Below are positions 8,001-14,178 of a stretch of DNA of 17,655 nucleotides, piece by piece (the first letter of the stretch is position 1; the number at the start of each line of letters is the position of its first letter). The position numbers were made by a program, and so were the translations under genes. Where the stretch lies: the NCBI GenBank assembly GCA_943323725.2, contig CALPIW020000006.1:1-17655 (forward strand). The letters are read 5' to 3'. The notes beneath the pieces were generated by a model. It did not search any database and had not been told where the DNA came from. It worked only from the letters and a program-made list of their open reading frames with translations. The DNA is from Polynucleobacter meluiroseus (lineage in GTDB: Bacteria > Verrucomicrobiota > Verrucomicrobiia > Opitutales > UBA953).

Positions 8001-8588
8001 ATCGGCGAGACGCTCGGCGGACTCGCCCTGATCGCCGGCGCGCTCACGAAGAACCAGCAACAAGGCGAAAAGATCGCCAAGATCGGCGCCGCGATGACGG
8101 CGGCCGCCAAGCTCCAGAAAGCCGTCGCGGAATTCGCTTATACCACCGCGACCATCAAGGCCTCCCGACTGGCCTCCGGCACGATCAAGCTCGAGACGGC
8201 CGATATCCGTAACGAGACGCTGCAGCTCTCGGCCAAGGGGGGCATCAACGTCGACCCTAAGTCCGGCTTCGCCGACTGGCCGATGGCCTTCACCACCCAA
8301 CTGCGTGGCTCGGGCGAATTCGCGGAGTATTACCAGGTGCTCGGCTTCGGCGCCGGACCGGCCGTCGCCGACGGCTTCACCGACGGCCCGGGTATCAACG
8401 TGACCGGTTCGTTGAACCAAGTCCGCACCGACCTAGCGGAAAAACTCCAGGCGGCCGTCGACCGCACGCGTAACGCCCCCTCGGCCGAGCCGGCAGGTCA
8501 GGCGCCGCAGGCCGCTCCTGGCGGTCAGGCCGCGCCGCCGCGGCGACGCAACCCGCTGGGCGATCTGCTCAACGAGCTCGGTCGTTGA
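5025..8588 (+). CDS. Large AsmA-like envelope protein
   Basis: 1187 residues. A single N-terminal membrane anchor (about 6-26, after MSRALRI) is followed by one very long, predominantly beta-strand region of repetitive character (alternating L-x-G, A-x-L-D-L, G-x-G-x-L patterns) and a disordered Pro/Ala/Gln tail ending in a basic patch (PPRRRNP). The layout of inner-membrane anchor, periplasmic beta-rich rod and AsmA-type C-terminal region (about 900-1120, with GKGDATASVTSISGTPGELLG and SRGGVIRAFG) matches AsmA/YhdP/TamB-like proteins. Members of that group are linked to phospholipid movement to, or homeostasis of, the outer membrane. The stop TGA shares a base with the ATG of the permease gene (TGATG), so the two are probably translationally coupled. 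No clear ribosome site is seen before the ATG. Exact subfamily is uncertain. Confidence 0.75.
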   Translation: MSRALRITLWSVGLVAVAVGATLFWIESQLRPEPLGARVKGLLAEAGIKGGIARIEASLDGKFSAEGIDLVLADGTKVSAASLKGEADLFAIIGGTYALRSLELKTIDVDLSTRRPATQAEAAPAAPATKTTLPPFVLGPYAATGRVRLADGTLLRFSVRGDAFDSRGQADLRAGIAWPGFVVGKQTTDPRGEVSLKASFRRPLGGEGVTLDALFDDLASLRMELAAKDASPAAVGSVGFILDAASVPGKPGVTFTGTMNDSAGRPAVKLRGEHLAGRTSVAADLDVDPSRFGILSQQLPDVRITGGAKGELDGTRWQADLDLKALWADLSRLSPRLPKDGRSEWRLAANAQSTDAGFAVKSLTIAGHGVKIAIPQTLTWKGGLLPVNADEANVTIAADDADLVALNPFLASAEVIATAGRWTGEASVSFKDGQPAVRSVRTHSLRGVTLEQAGKPLVRGIDAELPVSSADGTIALGPFSVRCAAGEIAGGRLTLRPGADGAWTALADIDVGIVELASQPNWEDLPVDKLKGIRISAKAAVERAAGQAPVVASAEARIFREGRNLLALKLRQPLPTVGARPTGVLVEAAARDLPLESLAAVVPGLKLSGDLTRADLVAGFSREGLFVRTEGAPLAFARTSASWAGKAWVKECDLAASLDLLIGEKSTLIGFNQASLKNQNRVLAEGDIKVGLGEAGTTLRLQGDLGALAEQPFAGPLGIVTGGRYRASADRAQDGEIKVSLEVSDVGLRQSEGRIAQATVTGRYAPKPDGLDAEGGFRLQAAHTSAGKFTLTQRVAGTKTDWQAKVTVDNIDVDDVLSLLPKSEEIVAETPTTPPAPDRTPFWAGHTGALEITVGTAKAYGIKAEGLVVRADAQPNGLRLSQLSGRLAEGTLSGRGQLAFQPTVNNGPYTLAGTVSLTQFNFGEVAQAVPAVKDFLQGKGDATASVTSISGTPGELLGRLQADAQLTSRGGVIRAFGDKNSSMSLSANKAGDIGETLGGLALIAGALTKNQQQGEKIAKIGAAMTAAAKLQKAVAEFAYTTATIKASRLASGTIKLETADIRNETLQLSAKGGINVDPKSGFADWPMAFTTQLRGSGEFAEYYQVLGFGAGPAVADGFTDGPGINVTGSLNQVRTDLAEKLQAAVDRTRNAPSAEPAGQAPQAAPGGQAAPPRRRNPLGDLLNELGR

Positions 8589-9529
8589 TGACGGCGACGC
8601 GCGCAACCTTGGCCGGCCTCGCCGGACTGGCGGCGCTCGTCGCGCTGGCCCTTTCCGTGGGCGCCCAAGGCTTCGGCTGGGGCGATGGCGGAGCGTGGGC
8701 CTTGTTACGCGCCCCGCGCGTGCTCGCGGCGCTGGCCGCCGGCCTGGCGCTCGGCGTCGGCGGCGCCGCACAACAAGGCGTCTTCCGTAACCCACTCGCC
8801 GACCCCGGGCTCACCGGCGTCTTCGGCGGCGCCCTCTTCGGCATCGCCGTACTGCTGGGCGTCGCGCCGGAGACGGCTTGGCGCCACGCCTGGCTCCTGC
8901 CTGCGGCCGCCTTCGCCGGAGCGCTCGCGACCTCGGCCTTGCTCGTCGTCTGCGGCCGCGGCGGCTCCTCCGCGCGCCTGCTCCTGACCGGACTCGGCCT
9001 CAACGCCTTCACCGCTGCCGGCACGCTCGTGATCGCCTCGCGCAGCGGCGAATCCCGCGAGCTGCTGACCAACGGAGCCTACGGCGACTGGCTCGGCATG
9101 GCGACGCTCGAACTCACCTGGATGCCGATCCTGCTCTGCCTTGCCGCGACGCTGCTGCTCCTGCCGAAGGCGCGCTCGCTCGACCTCCTTGCCTTCGGTG
9201 ACGACGCCGCCCGCGGCTTCGGTACGGACGTAGCCGGAGTGCGACGTGACGCGGTACTGCTGACCGCGTTGGCCGCGGCCGCCGCGACCTGCCTCGTCGG
9301 CCAAGTCGCCTTCATCGGCTTGCTGGCCCCGCACCTCGCGCGGGCCATCGTCGGTCCGCGCCATGCGGGCGTCCTGCCCTGCTCGGCGTTGCTCGGCGCC
9401 GCGCTCCTGCTCGCCGCCGACACCCTCGGCCGCGGCCTCTGGCCGCAGGCGCCGCTTTCCGCCGCCGCGGTCACCGCGGTGATCGGCGCACCGCTCTTCA
9501 TCTGGATCGCGAGGGGCCGCCATGAGTGA
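8588..9529 (+). CDS. FecCD-family ABC transporter permease
   Basis: 313-residue polytopic inner-membrane protein of the BtuC/FhuB/FecCD type, which imports iron-siderophores, haem or vitamin B12. Diagnostic motifs are present in order: RAPRVLAALAAGLALGVGGAAQ (in part), QGVFRNPLADPGLTG near residues 63-77, GQVAFIGLLAPHLAR near the ATPase coupling loop, a following AADTLGR, and a late APLSAAAVTAVIGAPLF. ATG at 8588 is used; a TTG one codon upstream is possible. It overlaps the AsmA-like stop by one base and the downstream ATPase start by eight, so the three genes form a tight operon. The length is slightly short for the family but all core motifs are there. The substrate cannot be told from sequence, and no substrate-binding protein gene adjoins it. 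Confidence 0.93.
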   Translation: MTATRATLAGLAGLAALVALALSVGAQGFGWGDGGAWALLRAPRVLAALAAGLALGVGGAAQQGVFRNPLADPGLTGVFGGALFGIAVLLGVAPETAWRHAWLLPAAAFAGALATSALLVVCGRGGSSARLLLTGLGLNAFTAAGTLVIASRSGESRELLTNGAYGDWLGMATLELTWMPILLCLAATLLLLPKARSLDLLAFGDDAARGFGTDVAGVRRDAVLLTALAAAAATCLVGQVAFIGLLAPHLARAIVGPRHAGVLPCSALLGAALLLAADTLGRGLWPQAPLSAAAVTAVIGAPLFIWIARGRHE

Positions 9530-10229
9530 GCCGTTCCTCGAGTGCGCCGCCTTGGCCGTGGAACTCCGCGGCCGTCGGATCATCGACGGCGTCTCGCTGC
9601 GGGCGGAAGCCGGCCAGGTCGTCGCCATCGTCGGCCCTAACGGCGCGGGCAAGACGACGCTGCTACGCGCCCTAGCCGGGCTGATCGCTTCGACCGGCGA
9701 ACTCCGGATCGCCGGTGAAGATCCTCGCCAAGCCTCCGCCCGAGCCAACGCCCGCCGCCGGGCCTATGGCGCGCAGCAGCCGACCAGCGCCTGGGATTAC
9801 CGCGTCTGCGACCTCGGCGAGATCATCGGTGCGCCGGACGCTTACGCCGATCAGCTGGGCAGCCTTGACCTGAGCGAGCTGGCATCACGCCGGCTCTCCC
9901 AGCTCTCCGGCGGCGAACAGAAGGCCGCGCATCTGGCGATGACGTTCGCCTCGCTCGACGAACCTTACGGCGCGCTGCTCCTGCTCGACGAGCCGACGGC
10001 TTCGCTCGACCTCGCCCGGCAGACCTTGGTCGCGGCGACACTCCGGCGCTTCGCCCAAGCCGGCGGCACCGTCATCGTGGCGACGCATGACCTCACTTTT
10101 GCGCGGACGTGCGATGCTGTCCTCGTCCTCGCGGAAGGGCGGGCGATCGGCCTAGGCGTGCCGTCGGCCGCGCTCACGCCGGCAGTCATCGCCGAGACTT
10201 GGGGCGCTTCGGCTCAGGCGGAAGCGTGA
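9522..10229 (+). CDS. ABC transporter ATP-binding protein, FecE/BtuD type
   Basis: 235-residue cytoplasmic ATPase that would energise the FecCD permease. Walker A GPNGAGKT is at 38-45, the Q-loop at Gln85-86, the signature LSGGE at 128-132, Walker B LLLLD with catalytic Glu at 152-157, and the switch His189 in ATHD. All catalytic residues are intact. The signature helix reads LSGGEQKAAHLAM rather than the commoner LSGGERQRVxLAR. Its start lies inside the permease gene (eight-base overlap), supporting co-translation and a shared complex. The 3' end overlaps the convergent glycosylase gene by 44 bases. The likely substrate class is iron-siderophore, haem or cobalamin, from family knowledge. Confidence 0.94.
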   Translation: MSEPFLECAALAVELRGRRIIDGVSLRAEAGQVVAIVGPNGAGKTTLLRALAGLIASTGELRIAGEDPRQASARANARRRAYGAQQPTSAWDYRVCDLGEIIGAPDAYADQLGSLDLSELASRRLSQLSGGEQKAAHLAMTFASLDEPYGALLLLDEPTASLDLARQTLVAATLRRFAQAGGTVIVATHDLTFARTCDAVLVLAEGRAIGLGVPSAALTPAVIAETWGASAQAEA

Positions 10230-11100
10230 TCAGCTTCCCGTGTCGGGCCGCTGAGAAGAGATACTGCTGCGCCAGACCGGCGGCGGGACCGAAATGGGCG
10301 CGGCCGAACTGCTCGAGCGGCGCCGGCTTCCAGCCGCGCAGGCCATAAGCATCGCCCAACGCTTGAACGACCCAGGTATCGACCGGGAAACTTTCCAGGC
10401 GTCCGAAACCAAAGAGCGCCACGCACGCGGCGACCTTCGGGCCGACGCCCGGGAGGGATTGGAGTTCGGCGAGCAAGGCGGGCGTGTCGAGGGCCGCGAA
10501 TTCTTCGGCCCAACGCGGGCGGGTGAGCAGTCGCTGGGCGGTGCCGCGGAGAAAGGCGGCGCGATAACCCAAGGCACAGGACTTCAGCACGGCGTCATCC
10601 GCGGCGGCCAAGGCGGACCAAGTCGGCAAGGCATGGAAACCGGCGCCGAGCGGCTCACCGAGCTTCTCCGCCAGCGAGGCGACCATGACGCGGATCTGCA
10701 GGATGCGCTTGTTCGAACTGCACAGGAAGCCGATGAGCGTCTCATGCGGATCCTGTCGCAGGATACGCAGGCCCGGAAACGCCTCGCGCGCCGCGCGGAG
10801 GACCGGATCGGAGCGCCATGGCAGATCGGCGGAAAGCCGGGCCTGCGCGCCTGCGGCGTCGAGATAAGCGAGGAGCGCCGGCTCGGTGCCCGCAGCCCCC
10901 TTCAGTCCGCGCCACTCCAGCCCATCCTTGCCGGCACGCAACATCGCCACCGTGCGGCCGAAAACGCCGACCCAAGCGCCATCGTCCGACGGACGCCAAC
11001 GGAAGGACTGACCCCCGTCGAGTTGTTCGGCGAGCAAGGCTGCCGGGACGTCCTCGGCCAACCGCAGCGGGCGCCAAGCTGTCCACTCCGTCGCGGCCAT
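10186..11100 (-). CDS. ogg: 8-oxoguanine DNA glycosylase/AP lyase, OGG1 type
   Basis: 304 residues, the usual OGG1 length. It would remove 8-oxoguanine from DNA and nick the abasic site in base-excision repair. Visible hallmarks of the eukaryote-like OGG1 family are GGQSFRW at 29-35, DPHETLIGFLCSSNKRI at 117-133 (compare DP-E...CSSNNNI), and GYRAAFL at 178-184. The helix-hairpin-helix LPGVGPKVAACVALFGF then carries the Schiff-base Lys222, and FPVDTWV carries the activating Asp241. No iron-sulphur cysteine cluster of the MutY/Nth type is present. The ATG at 11100 follows the lipoprotein stop by four bases, so the two are probably co-transcribed. The basic tail KRPKSRR lies in the part that overlaps the ABC ATPase gene on the other strand. 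Confidence 0.92.
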   Translation of the reverse strand: MAATEWTAWRPLRLAEDVPAALLAEQLDGGQSFRWRPSDDGAWVGVFGRTVAMLRAGKDGLEWRGLKGAAGTEPALLAYLDAAGAQARLSADLPWRSDPVLRAAREAFPGLRILRQDPHETLIGFLCSSNKRILQIRVMVASLAEKLGEPLGAGFHALPTWSALAAADDAVLKSCALGYRAAFLRGTAQRLLTRPRWAEEFAALDTPALLAELQSLPGVGPKVAACVALFGFGRLESFPVDTWVVQALGDAYGLRGWKPAPLEQFGRAHFGPAAGLAQQYLFSAARHGKLITLPPEPKRPKSRR

Positions 11101-11104
11101 GGAC

Positions 11105-11617
11105 TCAGCGTCCGAGGTCGCGGGGCGTGCCCCAGAGGAAGCTGTGCTTGGCGGCGAGGACCTTGCCCTTCGCGTCGACGACCGAGATGCGCCAGGCGAG
11201 CGGACGCCAGTTCGCCTCGCCGGCCTGCTTGCCGGTCAGGCCGATGACAACCTCGCCGAAAGGAAAGCCCGGGCGGAAGCGGGCGGGAAATTCGTAGCGT
11301 TCGGCGACGGTGTTCTCCGTGCGGACGACCTGCAGGACGAGACGGGCATCGGCCGGCGGCGCGTCCGCGAGCTTGATGTAGTAGTAATACCCCCCGCGGA
11401 CGGCGGGGTCGGTGCGGAAGACGACGTCGGCACCATGGTCTTCCTTGGCGCCCAGCACGTCGGACGCGCGAGCAGTGTCGGCGGCCGTGCGGCGGCGTTC
11501 ATTCACATACGAGATACCCGGGACCTCGTCGGACGAGATCACGGGGGTGTCGCACCCCACGAAGAGCAGCGCAGCGAGCGCGGCCCACAGAGAGGCCTGG
11601 CTCACCGCTCGGCTCAC
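11105..11617 (-). CDS. Putative lipoprotein of unknown function
   Basis: 170 residues from a GTG that overlaps the stop of the upstream 39-residue gene (GTGA). The N-terminus has an Arg, a hydrophobic core (WAALAALLFV) and Cys22 in LFVGC, a lipobox-like site with Phe at -3. I infer export and lipid attachment. The mature part contains DEVPGISYVNERRR, a Tyr run in GGYYYYIKLADAPPADARL, and a beta-rich C-terminal half (RFRPGFPFGEVVIGLTG, WRPLAWRISVVDAKGKVLAAKHSFLW). I do not recognise the family. A second GTG at 11605 would give a shorter signal peptide and is equally possible. The reading frame stays open upstream to 11770, but that extension overlaps the basic small protein in another frame and would bury the signal sequence. 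Confidence 0.75.
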   Translation of the reverse strand: MSRAVSQASLWAALAALLFVGCDTPVISSDEVPGISYVNERRRTAADTARASDVLGAKEDHGADVVFRTDPAVRGGYYYYIKLADAPPADARLVLQVVRTENTVAERYEFPARFRPGFPFGEVVIGLTGKQAGEANWRPLAWRISVVDAKGKVLAAKHSFLWGTPRDLGR

Positions 11618-11733
11618 TTCTTGGCCTTCTTCTTGCTCGCGGCGGCGCGGGCGATCTTGACGCGATCCTTCTTGCGCTCGAGGTAGGCGCGACGACGGCG
11701 ACGCTTGATGACTTTGTTGCTCTGTTGACCCAT
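11614..11733 (-). CDS. 39-residue highly basic small protein
   Basis: This reads MGQQSNKVIKRRRRRAYLER at its start and ends in a Lys/Ala-rich tail (AAASKKKAKK), with more than 40 percent Arg and Lys. A strong GGGAGG ribosome site lies about 11 bases before the ATG. The stop overlaps the GTG start of the lipoprotein gene by four-base GTGA, which supports real translation. The composition resembles small ribosomal or nucleic-acid-binding proteins. From memory, similar small proteins with this N-terminus occur in Verrucomicrobia, but I cannot verify that here and give no function. It sits directly downstream of tRNA-Asn on the same strand, which fits a translation-related role only loosely. Confidence 0.75.
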   Translation of the reverse strand: MGQQSNKVIKRRRRRAYLERKKDRVKIARAAASKKKAKK

Positions 11734-11789
11734 GGTGCGTGCATCCTCCCGCAACCCCTCGGATGGTCAAGGAGAAGGTTTACGGACCT

Positions 11790-11807
11790 TCCCCGGAGGG
11801 CCGGGGA
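11790..11807 (-). terminator. Hairpin downstream of tRNA-Asn, weak terminator candidate
   Basis: A 7-bp GC-rich inverted repeat (TCCCCGG / CCGGGGA) with a 4-base loop lies 17 bases after the tRNA CCA end on the minus strand. There is no T-run, so it may only partly stop or process transcripts before the basic small-protein gene. Confidence 0.3.
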
Positions 11808-11824
11808 GAGGAAAGAGTCCTTTC

Positions 11825-11899
<75 letters not shown>

Positions 11900-11914
11900 G
11901 TGCGAAAGGAGTCC

Positions 11915-11945
11915 AATCAAGGCAAGGTCGGGGCGGCTCTGTCAA
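11915..11945 (-). promoter_or_regulatory. Candidate sigma-70 promoter for tRNA-Asn
   Basis: On the minus strand a perfect TTGACA (11945-11940) is followed by a 19-base spacer and TTGATT (11920-11915), a weak -10. Initiation would fall near 11908, about nine bases before the mature tRNA 5' end. The -35 is convincing; the -10 and spacing are not ideal. Confidence 0.45.
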
Positions 11946-12030
11946 ACAAATCCTCGTCTCTTCGACCTGGCGTCCCTCCGGCTGAAAACACCGCAATCAT
12001 CCTAAAAGGCTCAGGTTAACAGGGGTCGCG

Positions 12031-12059
12031 GCGACATTCACCCCATGGCCCCCTAATCT
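12031..12059 (+). promoter_or_regulatory. Weak promoter candidate for the sialic-acid cluster
   Basis: GCGACA (12031-12036) and TAATCT (12054-12059) are separated by 17 bases and would initiate near 12066, 36 bases before the first kelch gene. Both hexamers are imperfect. The region holds no other recognisable element apart from a GTTAAC palindrome at 12015-12020. Confidence 0.25.
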
Positions 12060-12101
12060 CTGGACAGCCCTGTGCGGCCTGTCTTCCTTGTGTCCAATCC
12101 C

Positions 12102-13073
12102 ATGCGCTGGTCCCGACTTCCTGAAACTCCCAACGCCCCCGGCTTCGGCGGCGCCTTCGTGGGCACCTCCGGCGACCTCCTCCTCTGCGGCGGCGGTTCG
12201 AACTATCCCGACAAGCCCGCCTGGGAAGGCGGCGTCAAAGCCTGGCACGACACGGTCTACTCGCTGACCAGCACGCGCTCGAAGAAGTGGGCGACGATCG
12301 GCAAGCTCCCCCGCCCTTGCGGCTACGGCGTCGGCGTCTCGATCCGCCAAGGCCTGCTCATGATCGGCGGCGCCGACTCGCACCGCCACTACGCCGACTG
12401 CTACACGCTGTCCGTCGAGGACGGCGAACTGAAGGTCCGCCCCTTCCCCTTCCTGCCGCGTCCGCTGGCCTACGCGACCGGCGCCCTCGTCGGCAGCAAG
12501 GTCATCGTCGCCGGGGGCACCGAACGGCCGGACGCGACCGCGGCGTCGTCCAGCGCCTTCGCGATCGACCTCGCGAACCTCAACGCCGGCTGGAGGGAAC
12601 TCCCGCTCTGCGCCGGCTCGGGCCGCATGCTCGCGCAGTCCGCCGGCACGAAGGACACGTTCTACCTTTTCGGCGGCGTCGCACTGAGCCCCGGAGCCAA
12701 GGGCGTCGAACGCGAGTACCTTTCGGACTGCCACGCGTTCACGCTCGGCAAGGAATGGCGCCGTCTTTCCGCGCTGCCCCGGCCGGTCGCCGGCGCGCCC
12801 TCGCCTTGCCCGGTGTTCGAGAACGAGATCCTCGTGCTCGGCGGCGACGACGGCAAGCTGGCGGGCAAGATCGAAGCGGCCAAGCATCCTGGCTACGCGA
12901 AGACCGTCCTCTCTTACGACAAATCGACGGACACCTGGACCGAGGCCGAAGAAGGCTCCGCCAACGTGCTGTCCACCGGTTGCACGAAATGGTCCGGCGG
13001 CTACGCCCTGACCAACGGCGAGCTGCGTCCGTTCGTGCGTTCCGCCGAAGGCTGGTTGCTGCGCACGGAATAA
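12102..13073 (+). CDS. Kelch-repeat NanM-like mutarotase, cytoplasmic
   Basis: 323 residues forming a kelch beta-propeller of the cyclically permuted mutarotase group, related to sialic-acid mutarotase NanM. Signature segments: LLCGGGSNYPDKPAWEGG and KAWHDTVYSL (about 27-55), then kelch blades at LLMIGGADSHRHYADCY, KVIVAGGTERPD, FYLFGGVALSPG, EILVLGGDDGK and SYDKSTDTWTE. It has no signal peptide, unlike the next gene, so it should act in the cytoplasm. ATG at 12102 is preferred because it yields MRWSRLPETPN, a fitting start for the first propeller strand. In-frame GTGs at 12072 and 12090 are alternatives, and no clear ribosome site decides between them. The gene is 55 bases from its exported homologue and heads a cluster with a lyase and sialidase, so a role in sialic-acid handling is inferred from context. 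Confidence 0.85.
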   Translation: MRWSRLPETPNAPGFGGAFVGTSGDLLLCGGGSNYPDKPAWEGGVKAWHDTVYSLTSTRSKKWATIGKLPRPCGYGVGVSIRQGLLMIGGADSHRHYADCYTLSVEDGELKVRPFPFLPRPLAYATGALVGSKVIVAGGTERPDATAASSSAFAIDLANLNAGWRELPLCAGSGRMLAQSAGTKDTFYLFGGVALSPGAKGVEREYLSDCHAFTLGKEWRRLSALPRPVAGAPSPCPVFENEILVLGGDDGKLAGKIEAAKHPGYAKTVLSYDKSTDTWTEAEEGSANVLSTGCTKWSGGYALTNGELRPFVRSAEGWLLRTE

Positions 13074-13082
13074 TCATTGGGG

Positions 13083-13111
13083 CTGGCGGGTCGGCGGAGA
13101 CGGGCTATAAA
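13083..13111 (+). promoter_or_regulatory. Candidate promoter ahead of the exported kelch gene
   Basis: TATAAA (13106-13111) stands out in a GC-rich gap and has CTGGCG (13083-13088) 17 bases upstream. Initiation near 13118 would leave about 11 bases before the ATG at 13129. It would be an internal promoter for the exported half of the cluster. Confidence 0.35.
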
Positions 13112-13128
13112 CGCCTCACCCCGGCGCC

Positions 13129-14178
13129 ATGCTCCGCCTCACCCCATTGTTCGGCCTGTTCGTGGCGGCGCTCACCGTTGCGCAGAGCGAGCCTTTGCCG
13201 GACCTGCCCGACCCTCTCGGTCGCGCCGGGATGATCGCCGCCGTCCTCCGCGAAGCCGACGGCAGCGAGGTCATCGTGGCCGCCGGAGGCAGCAACTTCC
13301 CGGACAAGATGCCCTGGCAAGGCGGCCAGCGAAAATATCATAAGGACATCCTCAAGCTCGCGCGCAAGGACGGCGTCTGGAGTTGGAGCAAACTCGGCGA
13401 ACTGCCCGAAGGATTGGTCGGCGCGGCTTTCTGCGCGACGCCCCGACGAGACGCCGTGGTGTTCGCCGGTGGCGCCGCGGCCGGCGGCCACCGCGCCGGC
13501 GTCTGGCGGATCGGACTCGACGGCAAGGTGTCCCGCTTCGGGCCCGACCTGCTCCGCCCGCGGGCTTACGGCGGCTTCACTTCGACCAAAGGACATCTCG
13601 TCATCCTCGGAGGGACGGATGGACCGGAGGCGACGGAGACGATCCCGACGCTGACGTCGCTCGACCTCGACGCGCCCGACAAGGCGTGGCGGACGACCGA
13701 CGCCGACCCGAGCTTCGGCCGGATCATCCCGCTCGTCGGCGCCGGCCCGAACCTGCTGCTCTGGGCGGGCGGCTGCTCGCTCTCGGCCAAGGACGGCAAA
13801 CCGTTCCGCGACTACCATGATAACCTCGCCTTCCAGTCGTCGCTCGACGCCGGCAACCGCTTCCACGGGCTGCCCCACGCGCTCGCCGGCGCCGCCGGAC
13901 CGGGCGTGGCGACGGCGACGCACCTTTTCTTCGTGGGAGGGGACGACGGCACGCAGTACGGACACCCTTATGAGACGCACACCGGCCTCGCCCGGCGTAT
14001 CTTCGCGATCGACCTCGAGTCCCTCGAGGTGACCGAGCTCGGCGAGTGGCCGCATCCGGTCGCGGTCGCGCCGCTCCTGCGGCTGGGCGACGACCTCGTC
14101 ACCGTGAGCGGAGAAGTGCGCCCTGGCGTCCGCACCCCTAAGCTCACCCGGTGGCCGATCCCGGCCAGATACCGATGA
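13129..14178 (+). CDS. nanM: Kelch-repeat NanM-like mutarotase, exported
   Basis: 349 residues. Residues 1-18 are a signal peptide (MLRLTPLFGLFVAALTVAQS), so the protein should be periplasmic, as is E. coli NanM, which speeds alpha/beta anomer exchange of free N-acetylneuraminate. The family signature IVAAGGSNFPDKMPWQGG is at about 49-66, followed by kelch blades at AVVFAGGAAAGG, LVILGGTDGPEA, LLLWAGGCSLSA and LFFVGGDDGTQYG. Its stop overlaps the MFS transporter start (ATGA), which predicts translational coupling to the importer. Together with the adjacent lyase and sialidase genes this makes a sialic-acid role likely. The symbol is given by analogy; epimerase or mutarotase activity has not been shown for this branch as far as I can tell. 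Confidence 0.87.
   Translation: MLRLTPLFGLFVAALTVAQSEPLPDLPDPLGRAGMIAAVLREADGSEVIVAAGGSNFPDKMPWQGGQRKYHKDILKLARKDGVWSWSKLGELPEGLVGAAFCATPRRDAVVFAGGAAAGGHRAGVWRIGLDGKVSRFGPDLLRPRAYGGFTSTKGHLVILGGTDGPEATETIPTLTSLDLDAPDKAWRTTDADPSFGRIIPLVGAGPNLLLWAGGCSLSAKDGKPFRDYHDNLAFQSSLDAGNRFHGLPHALAGAAGPGVATATHLFFVGGDDGTQYGHPYETHTGLARRIFAIDLESLEVTELGEWPHPVAVAPLLRLGDDLVTVSGEVRPGVRTPKLTRWPIPARYR

Noticed and set aside
8705..9748. 347-codon minus-strand frame opposite the permease and ATPase genes
   Set aside because: It is antisense to the FecCD motifs and the Walker A region, and is composed mainly of Gly, Glu, Arg and Ala without a domain.
10294..11247. 317-codon plus-strand frame opposite the glycosylase gene
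   Set aside because: The minus strand carries the full OGG1 motif set; the plus frame has no recognisable motif or ribosome site.
11618..11770. Upstream extension of the lipoprotein frame to 11770
   Set aside because: The extension is out of frame with the well-supported 39-residue protein, has biased Arg/Gln/Ser content, and would place the signal sequence in the middle of the protein.
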